DNA of 64,000 nucleotides from Bacteroidia bacterium (GTDB lineage: Bacteria; Bacteroidota; Bacteroidia; Palsa-965). Where the stretch lies: the NCBI GenBank assembly GCA_025454955.1, contig JALONL010000020.1, positions 62,001 through 126,000 of the forward strand. Direction: 5' to 3'. Shown here in pieces: positions 57,514-64,000 of this stretch (its first letter is position 1; each line of letters begins with the position of its first letter). Under the pieces are notes generated by a model, which was not told where the DNA came from, ran no database searches, and worked only from the letters and a program-made list of their open reading frames with translations. Position numbers and translations under genes: made by a program.

Positions 57514-60168
57514 GTGAAAAGAACCACTTTATATCTTCCGTATATCGCCCTGCTGCTCTGGCTGGGCGGCTTTGCCGTTTCGTGTACCACCAAGAAAAAC
57601 ACGCGGGTAACCCGTGGCTACCATAACATGACTTCGCGCTACAACGGCTATTTCTATGCCCGCGAAAGCATGAAAGATGCGCGCGACAAGATTGATAAAG
57701 CCTACGTGGACGATTACTCGGAACTGCTTCCGCTTTTCCGCCTGCCCAATACGCCCGAAACCAAAGGCTCTTTTACCGATTACGAAAAAGCCATCAAAAA
57801 ATCGACCACCGTTATCGAGCGTCACGCTATTACCAAAAAGAACGGCGAGGAAATTGCCGGGGCGGTGAAATGGATTGACGACAGCTACCTTATTATTGGC
57901 CAGGCCCGCTACTACAAGGGCGAATACCTTTCGGCGATGGAGGTGTTTGACTATGTGACACAGAAATACGCCAAATTCCCCATTCGTTTCGACGGTTATC
58001 TCTGGCAGGCACGCACACATATCGGGCTGGGCGGCTACAGTCAGGCCGAGACCATTCTCGATATGATTGCCAACGACAAGGAATGTCCGCCCGCACTGTT
58101 GCCCGAAATAAAACTTACCTATGCCGATTTGTACATGCACACCGGCAACTATGGCAATGCGATAAAATACCTCGAAGACGCCATTCCGCTTACTAAGAAA
58201 AAGAAAATGCGGGCACGTTACACCTACATACTGGCCCAGCTTTACGAGAAAACCGGCGAAGAGAAAAAGGCCCAGCGGCTTTACGGCGAAGTGGTGGAAA
58301 TGAACCCGCCCTACGAAATGCTTTTCAACGCCCGCATTAGCCGTGCACGACTGAGCGGAGCCAGCAGCAAAACCCGTTCGGGAGCCAAAAAAGAGCTGGA
58401 AAAGATGCTCACCGACGATAAAAACAACGAGTATCAGGACCAGATTTACTACACCCTCGGCCAGCTTGAAGCCGCCGGCGGCGATACCGAAGCCGCCCGC
58501 AAATACTACAAGCAGTCGATAGCCATGAGCGCCGGCAATGCCAAACAAAAAGCCCTGACTTACCTTGCACTTGGCGATTTGTACTTTACCGAAACCGATT
58601 ACATAAACGCGCAGGCGTACTACGACAGTACCATGCAGTTTCTGCCCAAAGACTACGCAAACTATGCGCAGGTGGATGAAAAACGCACCAGCCTGAGCAC
58701 ATTGGTACGCCACATAAAAACGGTTAAGTACGAAGACAGCCTGCAAACCGTGGTGAAAAGATATGGCAGTGATACCACAGGGTTGTATGCCTACATCGAC
58801 AAACTCATTGCCATTAAAAAAGAAGAAGACCGCAAGAAGAAAGAAGCGCAGGAAGCACTTCTGCAACAGGGCGGCGCACCGGCCAATTTAAATCCCAACC
58901 CCACTCCTTCAAACCCCATGGGCGGCGGAAACCCGGGCGGATTGTGGTATTTCTACAACCCGTCCACAGTGTCGTTTGGTATGGGCGAATTTACCCGTAA
59001 GTGGGGCAACCGCAAGCTGGAAGACAACTGGCGGCGCATGAACAAGGAAAGCTACATTACCGAAGATGGCGGCGATGACGGTGGAAATACCGTTACACAG
59101 GCGGGAGGAAATAAACCCGGCAACAACGATAAATTAGGCCGCGATTATTACCTGAAAAACCTTCCGTTTACCAACGAACAACTTGCCGCCTCCGACGAGA
59201 AAATTGCCGAGGCACTCTACAATCTGGGCTCTATTTACAAGGAACAGCTTCGCAACAATCCCCGTTCGGTAGAGGCATTTGAGGCATTGTGCGAACGCTT
59301 CCCGAACCATAAATATGCCTTGCCCTCGCATTTTCAGCTTTACCGTATTTATCAGAGCCAGAACAATACGATTAAATCTGACGAGCACAAAAATTTCATA
59401 CTCAATAAATATCCCCAGAGCGAGTATGCCGAACTGATTCGCAACCCCAATTTCGAGGTGGACAAACTCACCGAGAAAAACAAGGTAACGCGCTACTACG
59501 AAGAAACCTACGTGCTGTTTACCGAAAACAAATACAGCGAGGTTATTACACGCTGCAATTATGCCGACACCACCTTTGGCCGCAAAAACGATCAGGCCGC
59601 GCGCTTTGCCTACATCCGTGCGGTGAGCATTGGCAAAACCCAGGGCACACCGGCCATGGAAAAATCGCTCACCAACCTTATTGCCTCTTACCCGAAAGAC
59701 CCGGTAAAAGATCAGGCGCAGGCACTGCTTGATGCCATTAAACGCCAGCGGGGCGAGGTAGTGGGTGCCGATACGGTAAAAGCCGCTCCGCCCTACACTT
59801 ATGATGCCGCAGCAGAACACCAGTTTATGGTAGTGGTGACAAAAGGCAAGGGCAATATCAATAACTTTAAAATTGCCCTCTCCGATTTCAATTCTCAAAA
59901 CTATGCTTCCAGCGGGCTTACCATTTCCAGCATTATCCTCGACAACCAGCGCGAGATTATTCTGGTAAAGGGATTCAAGGAGAAAAATGCGGTTATGAAT
60001 TATTTCTCGGTGCTGAAAGGCAAACCCGAAGTATTTGCCGAGCTGATGGCCGGATCGTATCAGGTTTTTGCCATTTCAAAAGATAATTACAGCCTGTTTT
60101 ACCGCAGTAAAAACACCCAGCAGTACAAAGAGTTTTTTGATAAGAATTACATCAACAACACGAAGTAA
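57514..60168 (+). CDS. porW: T9SS-associated TPR lipoprotein (PorW/SprE-like)
   Basis: 884 residues from GTG 57514. The lipoprotein signal ends GGFAVSC (Cys24). TRVTRGYHNMTSRYNGYFYARES follows, a signature of the PorW/SprE family, then many tetratricopeptide repeats (about 120-420 and 580-760: SYLIIGQARYYKGEYLSAMEVFDYV, ILAQLYEKTGEEKKAQRLYGEV). Next is a charged Gln/Asn linker, and a C-terminal domain (FMVVVTKGKGNINNFKIALSDFN). PorW links the PorLM motor to the outer-membrane part of the type IX system. It fits the many T9SS cargo proteins here. Start chosen at the residue before KRTTLYLP, since the longer frame from 57475 adds an unlikely leader. Confidence 0.88.
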   Translation: MKRTTLYLPYIALLLWLGGFAVSCTTKKNTRVTRGYHNMTSRYNGYFYARESMKDARDKIDKAYVDDYSELLPLFRLPNTPETKGSFTDYEKAIKKSTTVIERHAITKKNGEEIAGAVKWIDDSYLIIGQARYYKGEYLSAMEVFDYVTQKYAKFPIRFDGYLWQARTHIGLGGYSQAETILDMIANDKECPPALLPEIKLTYADLYMHTGNYGNAIKYLEDAIPLTKKKKMRARYTYILAQLYEKTGEEKKAQRLYGEVVEMNPPYEMLFNARISRARLSGASSKTRSGAKKELEKMLTDDKNNEYQDQIYYTLGQLEAAGGDTEAARKYYKQSIAMSAGNAKQKALTYLALGDLYFTETDYINAQAYYDSTMQFLPKDYANYAQVDEKRTSLSTLVRHIKTVKYEDSLQTVVKRYGSDTTGLYAYIDKLIAIKKEEDRKKKEAQEALLQQGGAPANLNPNPTPSNPMGGGNPGGLWYFYNPSTVSFGMGEFTRKWGNRKLEDNWRRMNKESYITEDGGDDGGNTVTQAGGNKPGNNDKLGRDYYLKNLPFTNEQLAASDEKIAEALYNLGSIYKEQLRNNPRSVEAFEALCERFPNHKYALPSHFQLYRIYQSQNNTIKSDEHKNFILNKYPQSEYAELIRNPNFEVDKLTEKNKVTRYYEETYVLFTENKYSEVITRCNYADTTFGRKNDQAARFAYIRAVSIGKTQGTPAMEKSLTNLIASYPKDPVKDQAQALLDAIKRQRGEVVGADTVKAAPPYTYDAAAEHQFMVVVTKGKGNINNFKIALSDFNSQNYASSGLTISSIILDNQREIILVKGFKEKNAVMNYFSVLKGKPEVFAELMAGSYQVFAISKDNYSLFYRSKNTQQYKEFFDKNYINNTK

Positions 60169-60187
60169 TTCTTATATTCAGATAAGC

Positions 60188-60220
60188 AACGAGGCCGCAT
60201 CTTCAGAATGCGGCCTCGTT
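60188..60220. terminator. Bidirectional terminator
   Basis: AACGAGGCCGCAT pairs with ATGCGGCCTCGTT (13 bp) between convergent genes ending at 60168 and 60240; TGTTT follows on the plus strand. Confidence 0.85.
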
Positions 60221-60239
60221 TGTTTGGGGATGTGGCGGA

Positions 60240-60626
60240 CTAAAAATCGCTTTCGGTTACTGTAAAAGTATATTGATGCGCATAATGCGAGGGCAGCATT
60301 TTTTCCTGCACTATGTTTATCGACCAGAAGCGGGTGTTGAAGAAATCTTTCTGCATGAAACGGCCTGTAGTGTTTACGGTTTGCGCAGTATCGAATACGC
60401 TGCGGGCAAGCAAAACGCCCGAGCCGGCTCCGTCCTGCGTGAGAATGTAAACAGGCTTTGTTTGTCCGGCTGCAATGGTTTGCCGCAGTGTATCGCCCGA
60501 ATGGCTTGCGACCACGTAAATTTCTACCGGTGTAAGCGACTGGTTGGCTACGAGCCATTCGCGGGTGGTGCTGCTTTGGCAGGCGGCGAAGAGTGTGGCA
60601 AACAGGGCGGCGGCGGGCAGTTTCAT
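60240..60626 (-). CDS. Small lipoprotein
   Basis: 128 residues with a signal ending in LFAAC (MKLPAAALFATLFAAC) and a short beta-rich mature part (LVANQSLTPVEIYVVASHSGDTLRQTIAAG). No family recognised. It lies 16 bp after the DUF2807 gene and may be co-transcribed with it. Confidence 0.65.
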   Translation of the reverse strand: MKLPAAALFATLFAACQSSTTREWLVANQSLTPVEIYVVASHSGDTLRQTIAAGQTKPVYILTQDGAGSGVLLARSVFDTAQTVNTTGRFMQKDFFNTRFWSINIVQEKMLPSHYAHQYTFTVTESDF

Positions 60627-60642
60627 GCGGGAGGCGGGGCGT

Positions 60643-61368
60643 TTAGTTTACATGAATTACCCGGCCCGAGCCCGAAATGGATACGGTGAGTGCGGGTGTG
60701 CCGCGGTAATACACATCGCCGCTGCCGCTAATGTTTACGCCGAGGGTTTGTGTGGCACTTACTTCGCTATCGCCGCTGCCCGAGTTGTTTACCTGTGCGG
60801 TTTGGGTTTGAAGCGAAAAGGCTTTCATTTTGCCGCTGCCCGAAATTTCGGAGGTAAACAACTGGCTGTTTCCGCCCAGGGTAATGTTTCCGCTGCCCGA
60901 GATAGACGAAGTAACCGAGGTGGCGCGGATATTACCGAGCGAAATACTGCCCGAACCGGCCAGTTTAATGCGCATATTGCCCGCCACCAGACTATCGGCA
61001 TTGCTGATGCTGCCCGAGCCGCAGATGCTTACACCCACATACACGGGGGCATACACATGTATGGTAAGGGCGCTGTAATTGCTCACACACTCGGAAAAGT
61101 CGATCACCAGTTCGTTGTTTTCGACACGGGTGGTGAGCACATCGAGTATGTTTCGCTGTCCGGTTACTTCTATGCGGTAAAGCGAGTCGGAGTGGAGCAC
61201 CACATCGGCATCGATATTGAGTGCCACGGCGTTAAACACACCCGGCGAGCGCTGTTCGGTTACCGGCGATCCTTCGCCATGAATGCCCAGTGCCCGCGAG
61301 CAGGAAGTAAGTGCGGATACGGTTGCCAGAATAATGCCGGCGATAAAAAGAGTGCGAAATGTTTTCAT
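60643..61368 (-). CDS. DUF2807 (GIN-domain) lipoprotein
   Basis: 241 residues from MKTFRTLFIAGIILATVSALTSC (lipoprotein signal). The domain begins with VLHSDSLYRIEVTGQ and then repeats short beta turns of the type SGSGxI (CGSGSISNADSL, AGSGSISLGNIRA, SGSGNITLGG, SGSGKMKAF, SGSGDSEV, SGSGDVYYRG, SGSGRVIHVN), which build a left-handed beta-solenoid. Such proteins are common envelope lipoproteins in Bacteroidota. Function unknown. The frame to 61440 is rejected as upstream of the signal. Confidence 0.9.
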   Translation of the reverse strand: MKTFRTLFIAGIILATVSALTSCSRALGIHGEGSPVTEQRSPGVFNAVALNIDADVVLHSDSLYRIEVTGQRNILDVLTTRVENNELVIDFSECVSNYSALTIHVYAPVYVGVSICGSGSISNADSLVAGNMRIKLAGSGSISLGNIRATSVTSSISGSGNITLGGNSQLFTSEISGSGKMKAFSLQTQTAQVNNSGSGDSEVSATQTLGVNISGSGDVYYRGTPALTVSISGSGRVIHVN

Positions 61369-61447
61369 TTTCGTTACGTATATACCGTTAAGACAAACCG
61401 GGCGGGCACAGCCCCTATGCGGAGCTTCGTTTTTTTGCACAAATACC

Positions 61448-61455
61448 TATCTTTA
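61448..61455 (+). promoter_or_regulatory. Possible -7 element of the bactofilin gene
   Basis: TATCTTTA, one base off TAnnTTTG, only 4 bp before the ATG at 61460; if used, the mRNA would be nearly leaderless. Confidence 0.3.
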
Positions 61456-61459
61456 CCTT

Positions 61460-61876
61460 ATGTTCAATGCAAAAAGCAACACATCAGCACGCTCGGCCGC
61501 GGCCGACGGCGGCTCGGTAAACATTATCGGTTCAGGCACTTCCATTGAGGGCGATATTGTTTCGGGCGGCGATATACGTATCGACGGCAACCTGAAAGGT
61601 TCGGTAAACACCCGCGGCAAATTGGTGGTGGGCCCTACCGGGGTAATAGACGGCGAAGTGCATTGCCAGAACGCCGACATTTCGGGCACGGTAAAAGGAA
61701 ATGTAAACGTGGCCGAACTGCTCACGCTCAAAGCCACCTCCAAACTTTCGGGCGATCTGGTGACAGGTAAATTAGCCATCGAACCCGGCGCCGATTTCTC
61801 GGGTTCGTGCACCATGGCCGGTGTAACCAGGCCCGCACTGCATGACAGCACCACCACCGAACCGCAAACGGCCTGA
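61460..61876 (+). CDS. Bactofilin (polymer-forming cytoskeletal protein)
   Basis: 138 residues from MFNAKSNTSARSAAA. The core (about 22-115) is a run of beta-helix repeats with glycine and hydrophobic spacing: NIIGSGTSIEGDIVSGGDIRIDG, LKGSVNTRGKLVVGPTGVIDGEV, ISGTVKGNVNVAELLTLKATSKLSGDL. Bactofilins self-assemble into filaments at the membrane and organise wall enzymes. It overlaps the AtpZ/AtpI-like gene by 35 bp, so they are translated together. In Bacteroidota this pair commonly precedes the ATP synthase genes. Confidence 0.92.
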   Translation: MFNAKSNTSARSAAADGGSVNIIGSGTSIEGDIVSGGDIRIDGNLKGSVNTRGKLVVGPTGVIDGEVHCQNADISGTVKGNVNVAELLTLKATSKLSGDLVTGKLAIEPGADFSGSCTMAGVTRPALHDSTTTEPQTA

Positions 61877-62069
61877 TATTTCGGCCGCACGCTACCTGAG
61901 CATGGCCACCTACATGGCCGTAATAATTACGGCCGGGGCTTTGGGCGGGCGCTGGTTGGATGCGCAGTTTCCGATGGGTAAAATTCCGGTGTTTACACTG
62001 GTACTTACATTGGTATCGGTTTTTGCGGCAATCTGGTATTTCATCAAAGATTTTTTGAAGAAGAAATAA
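61842..62069 (+). CDS. AtpZ/AtpI-like ATP synthase accessory protein
   Basis: 75 residues with two membrane helices (MATYMAVIITAGALGGRWL and FTLVLTLVSVFAAIWYFI), a GG turn and a basic tail FLKKK. This is the AtpZ/AtpI pattern (GxxxGxWLDxxF between the helices; here GGRWLDAQF). It is thought to aid c-ring assembly or Mg/Ca supply. The start overlaps the bactofilin gene. The F0 genes expected after it are not in the window. Confidence 0.85.
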   Translation: MTAPPPNRKRPDISAARYLSMATYMAVIITAGALGGRWLDAQFPMGKIPVFTLVLTLVSVFAAIWYFIKDFLKKK

Positions 62070-62127
62070 CGCCGCCGGGCAGATGCACTAAAATTTAATG
62101 GTGTTCACACGCGTGTTCATGCGGCAG

Positions 62128-62159
62128 TTTAGATGCTTTGACTAAATTGTGCATCTAAA
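62128..62159. promoter_or_regulatory. Inverted repeat upstream of the outer-membrane protein gene
   Basis: TTTAGATGC and GCATCTAAA (9 bp arms, 14 bp apart), ending 34 bp before the ATG at 62194. It may be an operator or an RNA hairpin in the 5' leader; no T-run follows. Confidence 0.4.
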
Positions 62160-62193
62160 TTCAATTACATTATCCACATACACAAACCAGTTT

Positions 62194-62925
62194 ATGAAAC
62201 AACTCTACACCCTTTCGGCCGCGTTTACTCTGGCAACGGCTGCTTTATCAGTGGATGCCGTGGCGCAGAATCCGCTTAAAGGCGGTATGCAATACATTGG
62301 TCCGGCTGCCGGATTTTATGTGCTGCCCATTGCAAGCCTTAATTCGCAAATAATGCAAAGCGGTTTTTCGAAAGGGTTTGATGGCAATGCCATGTATATC
62401 GGGTTAGATCGTGCTAAGTTAAGCCATGTATCGCAGGGTAAAGAGTTTAACGCGGCCACGCTGCTTACCTTTCATTACCTGCTGCCGCAAACCATTTCCG
62501 ATTCTTCGCGCGAAATGACGCTGGGCGGCTGGAATATGCAGTATGATGGGTCGAGTTTCGATTTCATCAGTTCGCGCAAGGTGGTGTTCACCGCAGGTTT
62601 GGGCTGGACCTGGGGCCGCACCAAAATTGTAAGTAATGATGCGGCGGGCGAAACGGTTTATACCAACCCGTATTTTATTCCAATGGTTCGTTCGGAACTC
62701 AGTTTCACCCTTTTCGAGCGTGTAACCATAGGAGCCCGTGCCGCCTACCGCCACGACTGGTCGAAAACCGGCTGGCGCCGCAAAAGCGGCAATGGCGGCG
62801 ATTTGCCCGGCACCCGTTTAAGCGGCGGTATGTATGGTGCATTCATCGCATTTACGTTTGGCAAAGCCGATAAGGAAGAGACAGTGATCGATTCGCCGCC
62901 ACCGGCAGCACCGGGGCAGGAGTAA
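62194..62925 (+). CDS. Predicted secreted outer-membrane protein
   Basis: 243 residues from MKQLYTLSAAFTLATAALSVDAVAQ (signal peptide). Alternating strands of barrel type (VFTAGLGWTWGRTKIVS, VTIGARAAYRHDWSK, GAFIAFTFGKAD) and an acidic, Pro-rich tail. No family recognised. It sits between the ATP-synthase-accessory gene and another membrane protein gene but has its own inverted repeat upstream. Confidence 0.68.
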   Translation: MKQLYTLSAAFTLATAALSVDAVAQNPLKGGMQYIGPAAGFYVLPIASLNSQIMQSGFSKGFDGNAMYIGLDRAKLSHVSQGKEFNAATLLTFHYLLPQTISDSSREMTLGGWNMQYDGSSFDFISSRKVVFTAGLGWTWGRTKIVSNDAAGETVYTNPYFIPMVRSELSFTLFERVTIGARAAYRHDWSKTGWRRKSGNGGDLPGTRLSGGMYGAFIAFTFGKADKEETVIDSPPPAAPGQE

Positions 62926-62992
62926 TTCTGCTGCATTGCTGGTTTTGGGTTGTTTGTGCTTTTCGATTTATACTAAGCACAGGCCAAACCCC

Positions 62993-63000
62993 TATCTTTG
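62993..63000 (+). promoter_or_regulatory. -7 promoter element of the membrane protein gene
   Basis: TATCTTTG matches TAnnTTTG exactly, 7 bp before the ATG at 63008, implying a very short leader. Confidence 0.45.
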
Positions 63001-63007
63001 CGGCCTG

Positions 63008-63394
63008 ATGTCAACCGCTTTCAAATCGTTTTTAGTGCGTTTGCTGATGTTTTCGGCCCTTGTGGGCGGGGCGCTGGCGGCGTGGAATGCCTTTATGCCT
63101 GTGTGGCGGCAGCATCCGCTGAGCTGGGCGTTGTTTGGCTTTTTTGTGGTGATTACGGCTCTGGTGCATTACATTCTGCTCCGCAGCGGCGAGGGCGATC
63201 CCAAAGCTTTTGTACGCATGTTTATGGGACTAACCACGTTTAAGCTCTTTATTTTTCTGGTGGTAATTGTGCTGTATGCTTTTGCCAATAAAGCACTGGC
63301 GGTGCAGTTTATTATCCATTTTCTGGTGTTTTACCTGCTTTTTACCACGTTTGAAGTAGCTTTACTGTACAAGCATTTTCTGCCGAAACGGTAA
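63008..63394 (+). CDS. Four-helix membrane protein
   Basis: 128 residues with four hydrophobic segments (about 8-27, 37-57, 72-92, 95-120) and short loops, ending KHFLPKR. In Bacteroidota a small membrane protein of this kind often stands between AtpZ/AtpI and atpB, and I suspect this is the equivalent. Its function is not known. The start at ATG 63008 is supported by the -7 box just upstream. Confidence 0.72.
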   Translation: MSTAFKSFLVRLLMFSALVGGALAAWNAFMPVWRQHPLSWALFGFFVVITALVHYILLRSGEGDPKAFVRMFMGLTTFKLFIFLVVIVLYAFANKALAVQFIIHFLVFYLLFTTFEVALLYKHFLPKR

Positions 63395-63483
63395 ATTTTG
63401 CCTGGAGGTGGTTTTGGGGGAATAATAAAGCGGTTGATAATCATAGGGTTAAATATTTTTGATGATAAAAGTTTCTTGAAAAC

Positions 63484-63514
63484 TTGACAAGGGGTGTGAG
63501 GGGATGTAAATTTG
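63484..63514 (+). promoter_or_regulatory. Near-consensus promoter of a structured leader
   Basis: TTG (63484-63486), 20 bp, TAAATTTG (63507-63514). It would start transcription near 63521 and give a 265 nt leader ahead of the gene at 63786. Confidence 0.65.
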
Positions 63515-63575
63515 TGGAGTGTTAAGTATTAAGATAGGTTTTGCGTAGTTTAAGCATAGCCGTTCTTTTCTTCCT

Positions 63576-63671
63576 ACAGTCTTACATCAGCCCGGCCTTC
63601 GCAAGAGGGCCTCACCTAACATCATCACAGTCTTACATCAGACCTGGCATTTGCCGGGTCTTACCTTTTTT
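63576..63671 (+). ncRNA. Leader or small RNA with duplicated unit and terminator-like hairpin
   Basis: The 15-mer ACAGTCTTACATCAG occurs at 63576-63590 and 63627-63641, each directly followed by a GC-rich hairpin. The first is GGCC...GGCC (about 63594-63611). The second is GACCTGGC/GCCGGGTC (63641-63660, one G-U pair, ATTT loop), then TTACCTTTTTT. The second hairpin looks like a terminator placed before the next gene. Together with the promoter at 63484 this is either a small RNA or an attenuator. Confidence 0.5.
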
Positions 63672-63785
63672 CACCCGGGGCAGATCCAGTAAATTCTGAA
63701 CATTACCACAATTCCTGCGAAGAGCACACCTCATTCGCCTGGCTTTGTATTGGGTTTATTGAACTGTTCCATAATCACTTACTAT

Positions 63786-64000
63786 ATGCTCCAAAAACTA
63801 CACACAGAGAGTTTCAAACCGGCGCTGTTTGAATATGCCAACATCAGAAGCAAACCGGCCGGTCTGCAGGATAATCCGCTTGCAGCCGCTACCACAGAGC
63901 ATACGCTCGAACAACTCCGGCTTATGGCCATGCCCGAAAACTGGAATTATGCGCGCAGTAAAAGCCAGTTTACCCATCCCATACTGTACAGTTATCTCAT
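63786..64000 (+). CDS. Unrecognised protein, N-terminal part (cut by window edge)
   Basis: ATG 63786, open to the edge: MLQKLHTESFKPALFEYANI, then about 50 further residues with HTLEQLRLMAMPENWNYAR. No signal peptide; not atpB. It lies behind the structured leader at 63521-63785. Too short to assign. Confidence 0.5.
   Translation, partial: MLQKLHTESFKPALFEYANIRSKPAGLQDNPLAAATTEHTLEQLRLMAMPENWNYARSKSQFTHPILYSYL

Noticed and set aside
57529..58866. 445-residue frame opposite porW
   Set aside because: Antisense shadow; composition (Phe, Val, His rich) is typical of the reverse of a Lys/Glu/Tyr-rich gene.

Overview
The window is chromosomal DNA of a Bacteroidota bacterium, probably outside the classical gut Bacteroides. 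The evidence is: secreted proteins ending in type IX secretion (T9SS) sorting domains, a PorW-like T9SS lipoprotein, a DUF4270 lipoprotein beside panC, many small lipoproteins and beta-barrel proteins, and promoters of the Bacteroidota form TTG-N18-20-TAnnTTTG. Base composition is near 50% GC with A-rich start regions. No canonical tRNA, rRNA or CRISPR array was seen.

Layout. 1-3.7 kb: glmS (cut by the edge), DUF4270, a half-length starch-synthase-like protein and divergent panC, a neighbourhood known from this phylum. 3.8-7.5 kb: a guanidino-deiminase-fold enzyme coupled to a small Cys-containing protein, then a large helical protein. 7.5-19.1 kb: ECF sigma/anti-sigma pair, lipoproteins, LRR protein, AraC regulator, SRPBCC protein, an outer-membrane operon and a two-component system. 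19.2-26.8 kb: a 24-residue peptide gene, two T9SS cargo proteins, a Gly-rich secreted protein and a CAP-domain protein. 26.8-32.8 kb: an RNA-repair/Ro locus. 32.8-37.6 kb: an EF-G paralogue behind a tandem leader-peptide attenuator, and a type-B T9SS cargo. 37.7-51.2 kb: AsmA-like protein, PhnA-like protein, RseP, Dxr, further T9SS cargo, REP-like repeats. 51.3-57.4 kb: AraC regulator with a SnoaL/hydrolase gene split by an in-frame amber codon, paralogous lipoproteins, an M23 protein, an orphan antitoxin-like gene. 57.5-64 kb: PorW, DUF2807 protein, bactofilin, AtpZ/AtpI-type protein, membrane proteins, and a partial gene behind a structured leader.

The most interesting region is 26.8-32.8 kb. 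A WYL-domain regulator is divergent from a Ro60-like (TROVE-vWA) gene. The Ro gene is followed by a small S24/S26-like protein, then about 1.4 kb holding seven tandem noncoding RNAs, a terminator and rtcB. Each RNA has Y-RNA-like closing helices. At least four enclose a circularly permuted tRNA mimic in the order T-arm, capped acceptor stem, two-base linker, D-arm. Two copies of CTGCGCAA-N5-TTGCGCAG sit between the divergent genes as likely operators. The inferred working model is that RNA damage relieves WYL control, Ro and the Y-like RNAs are made, and RtcB ligates broken RNA.

The second notable region is the EF-G paralogue leader (34.9-35.3 kb). It has a near-consensus promoter and two mini-ORF/terminator modules in tandem. 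In both modules the last codons of the mini-ORF can pair with the terminator, which is the logic of ribosome-controlled attenuation.
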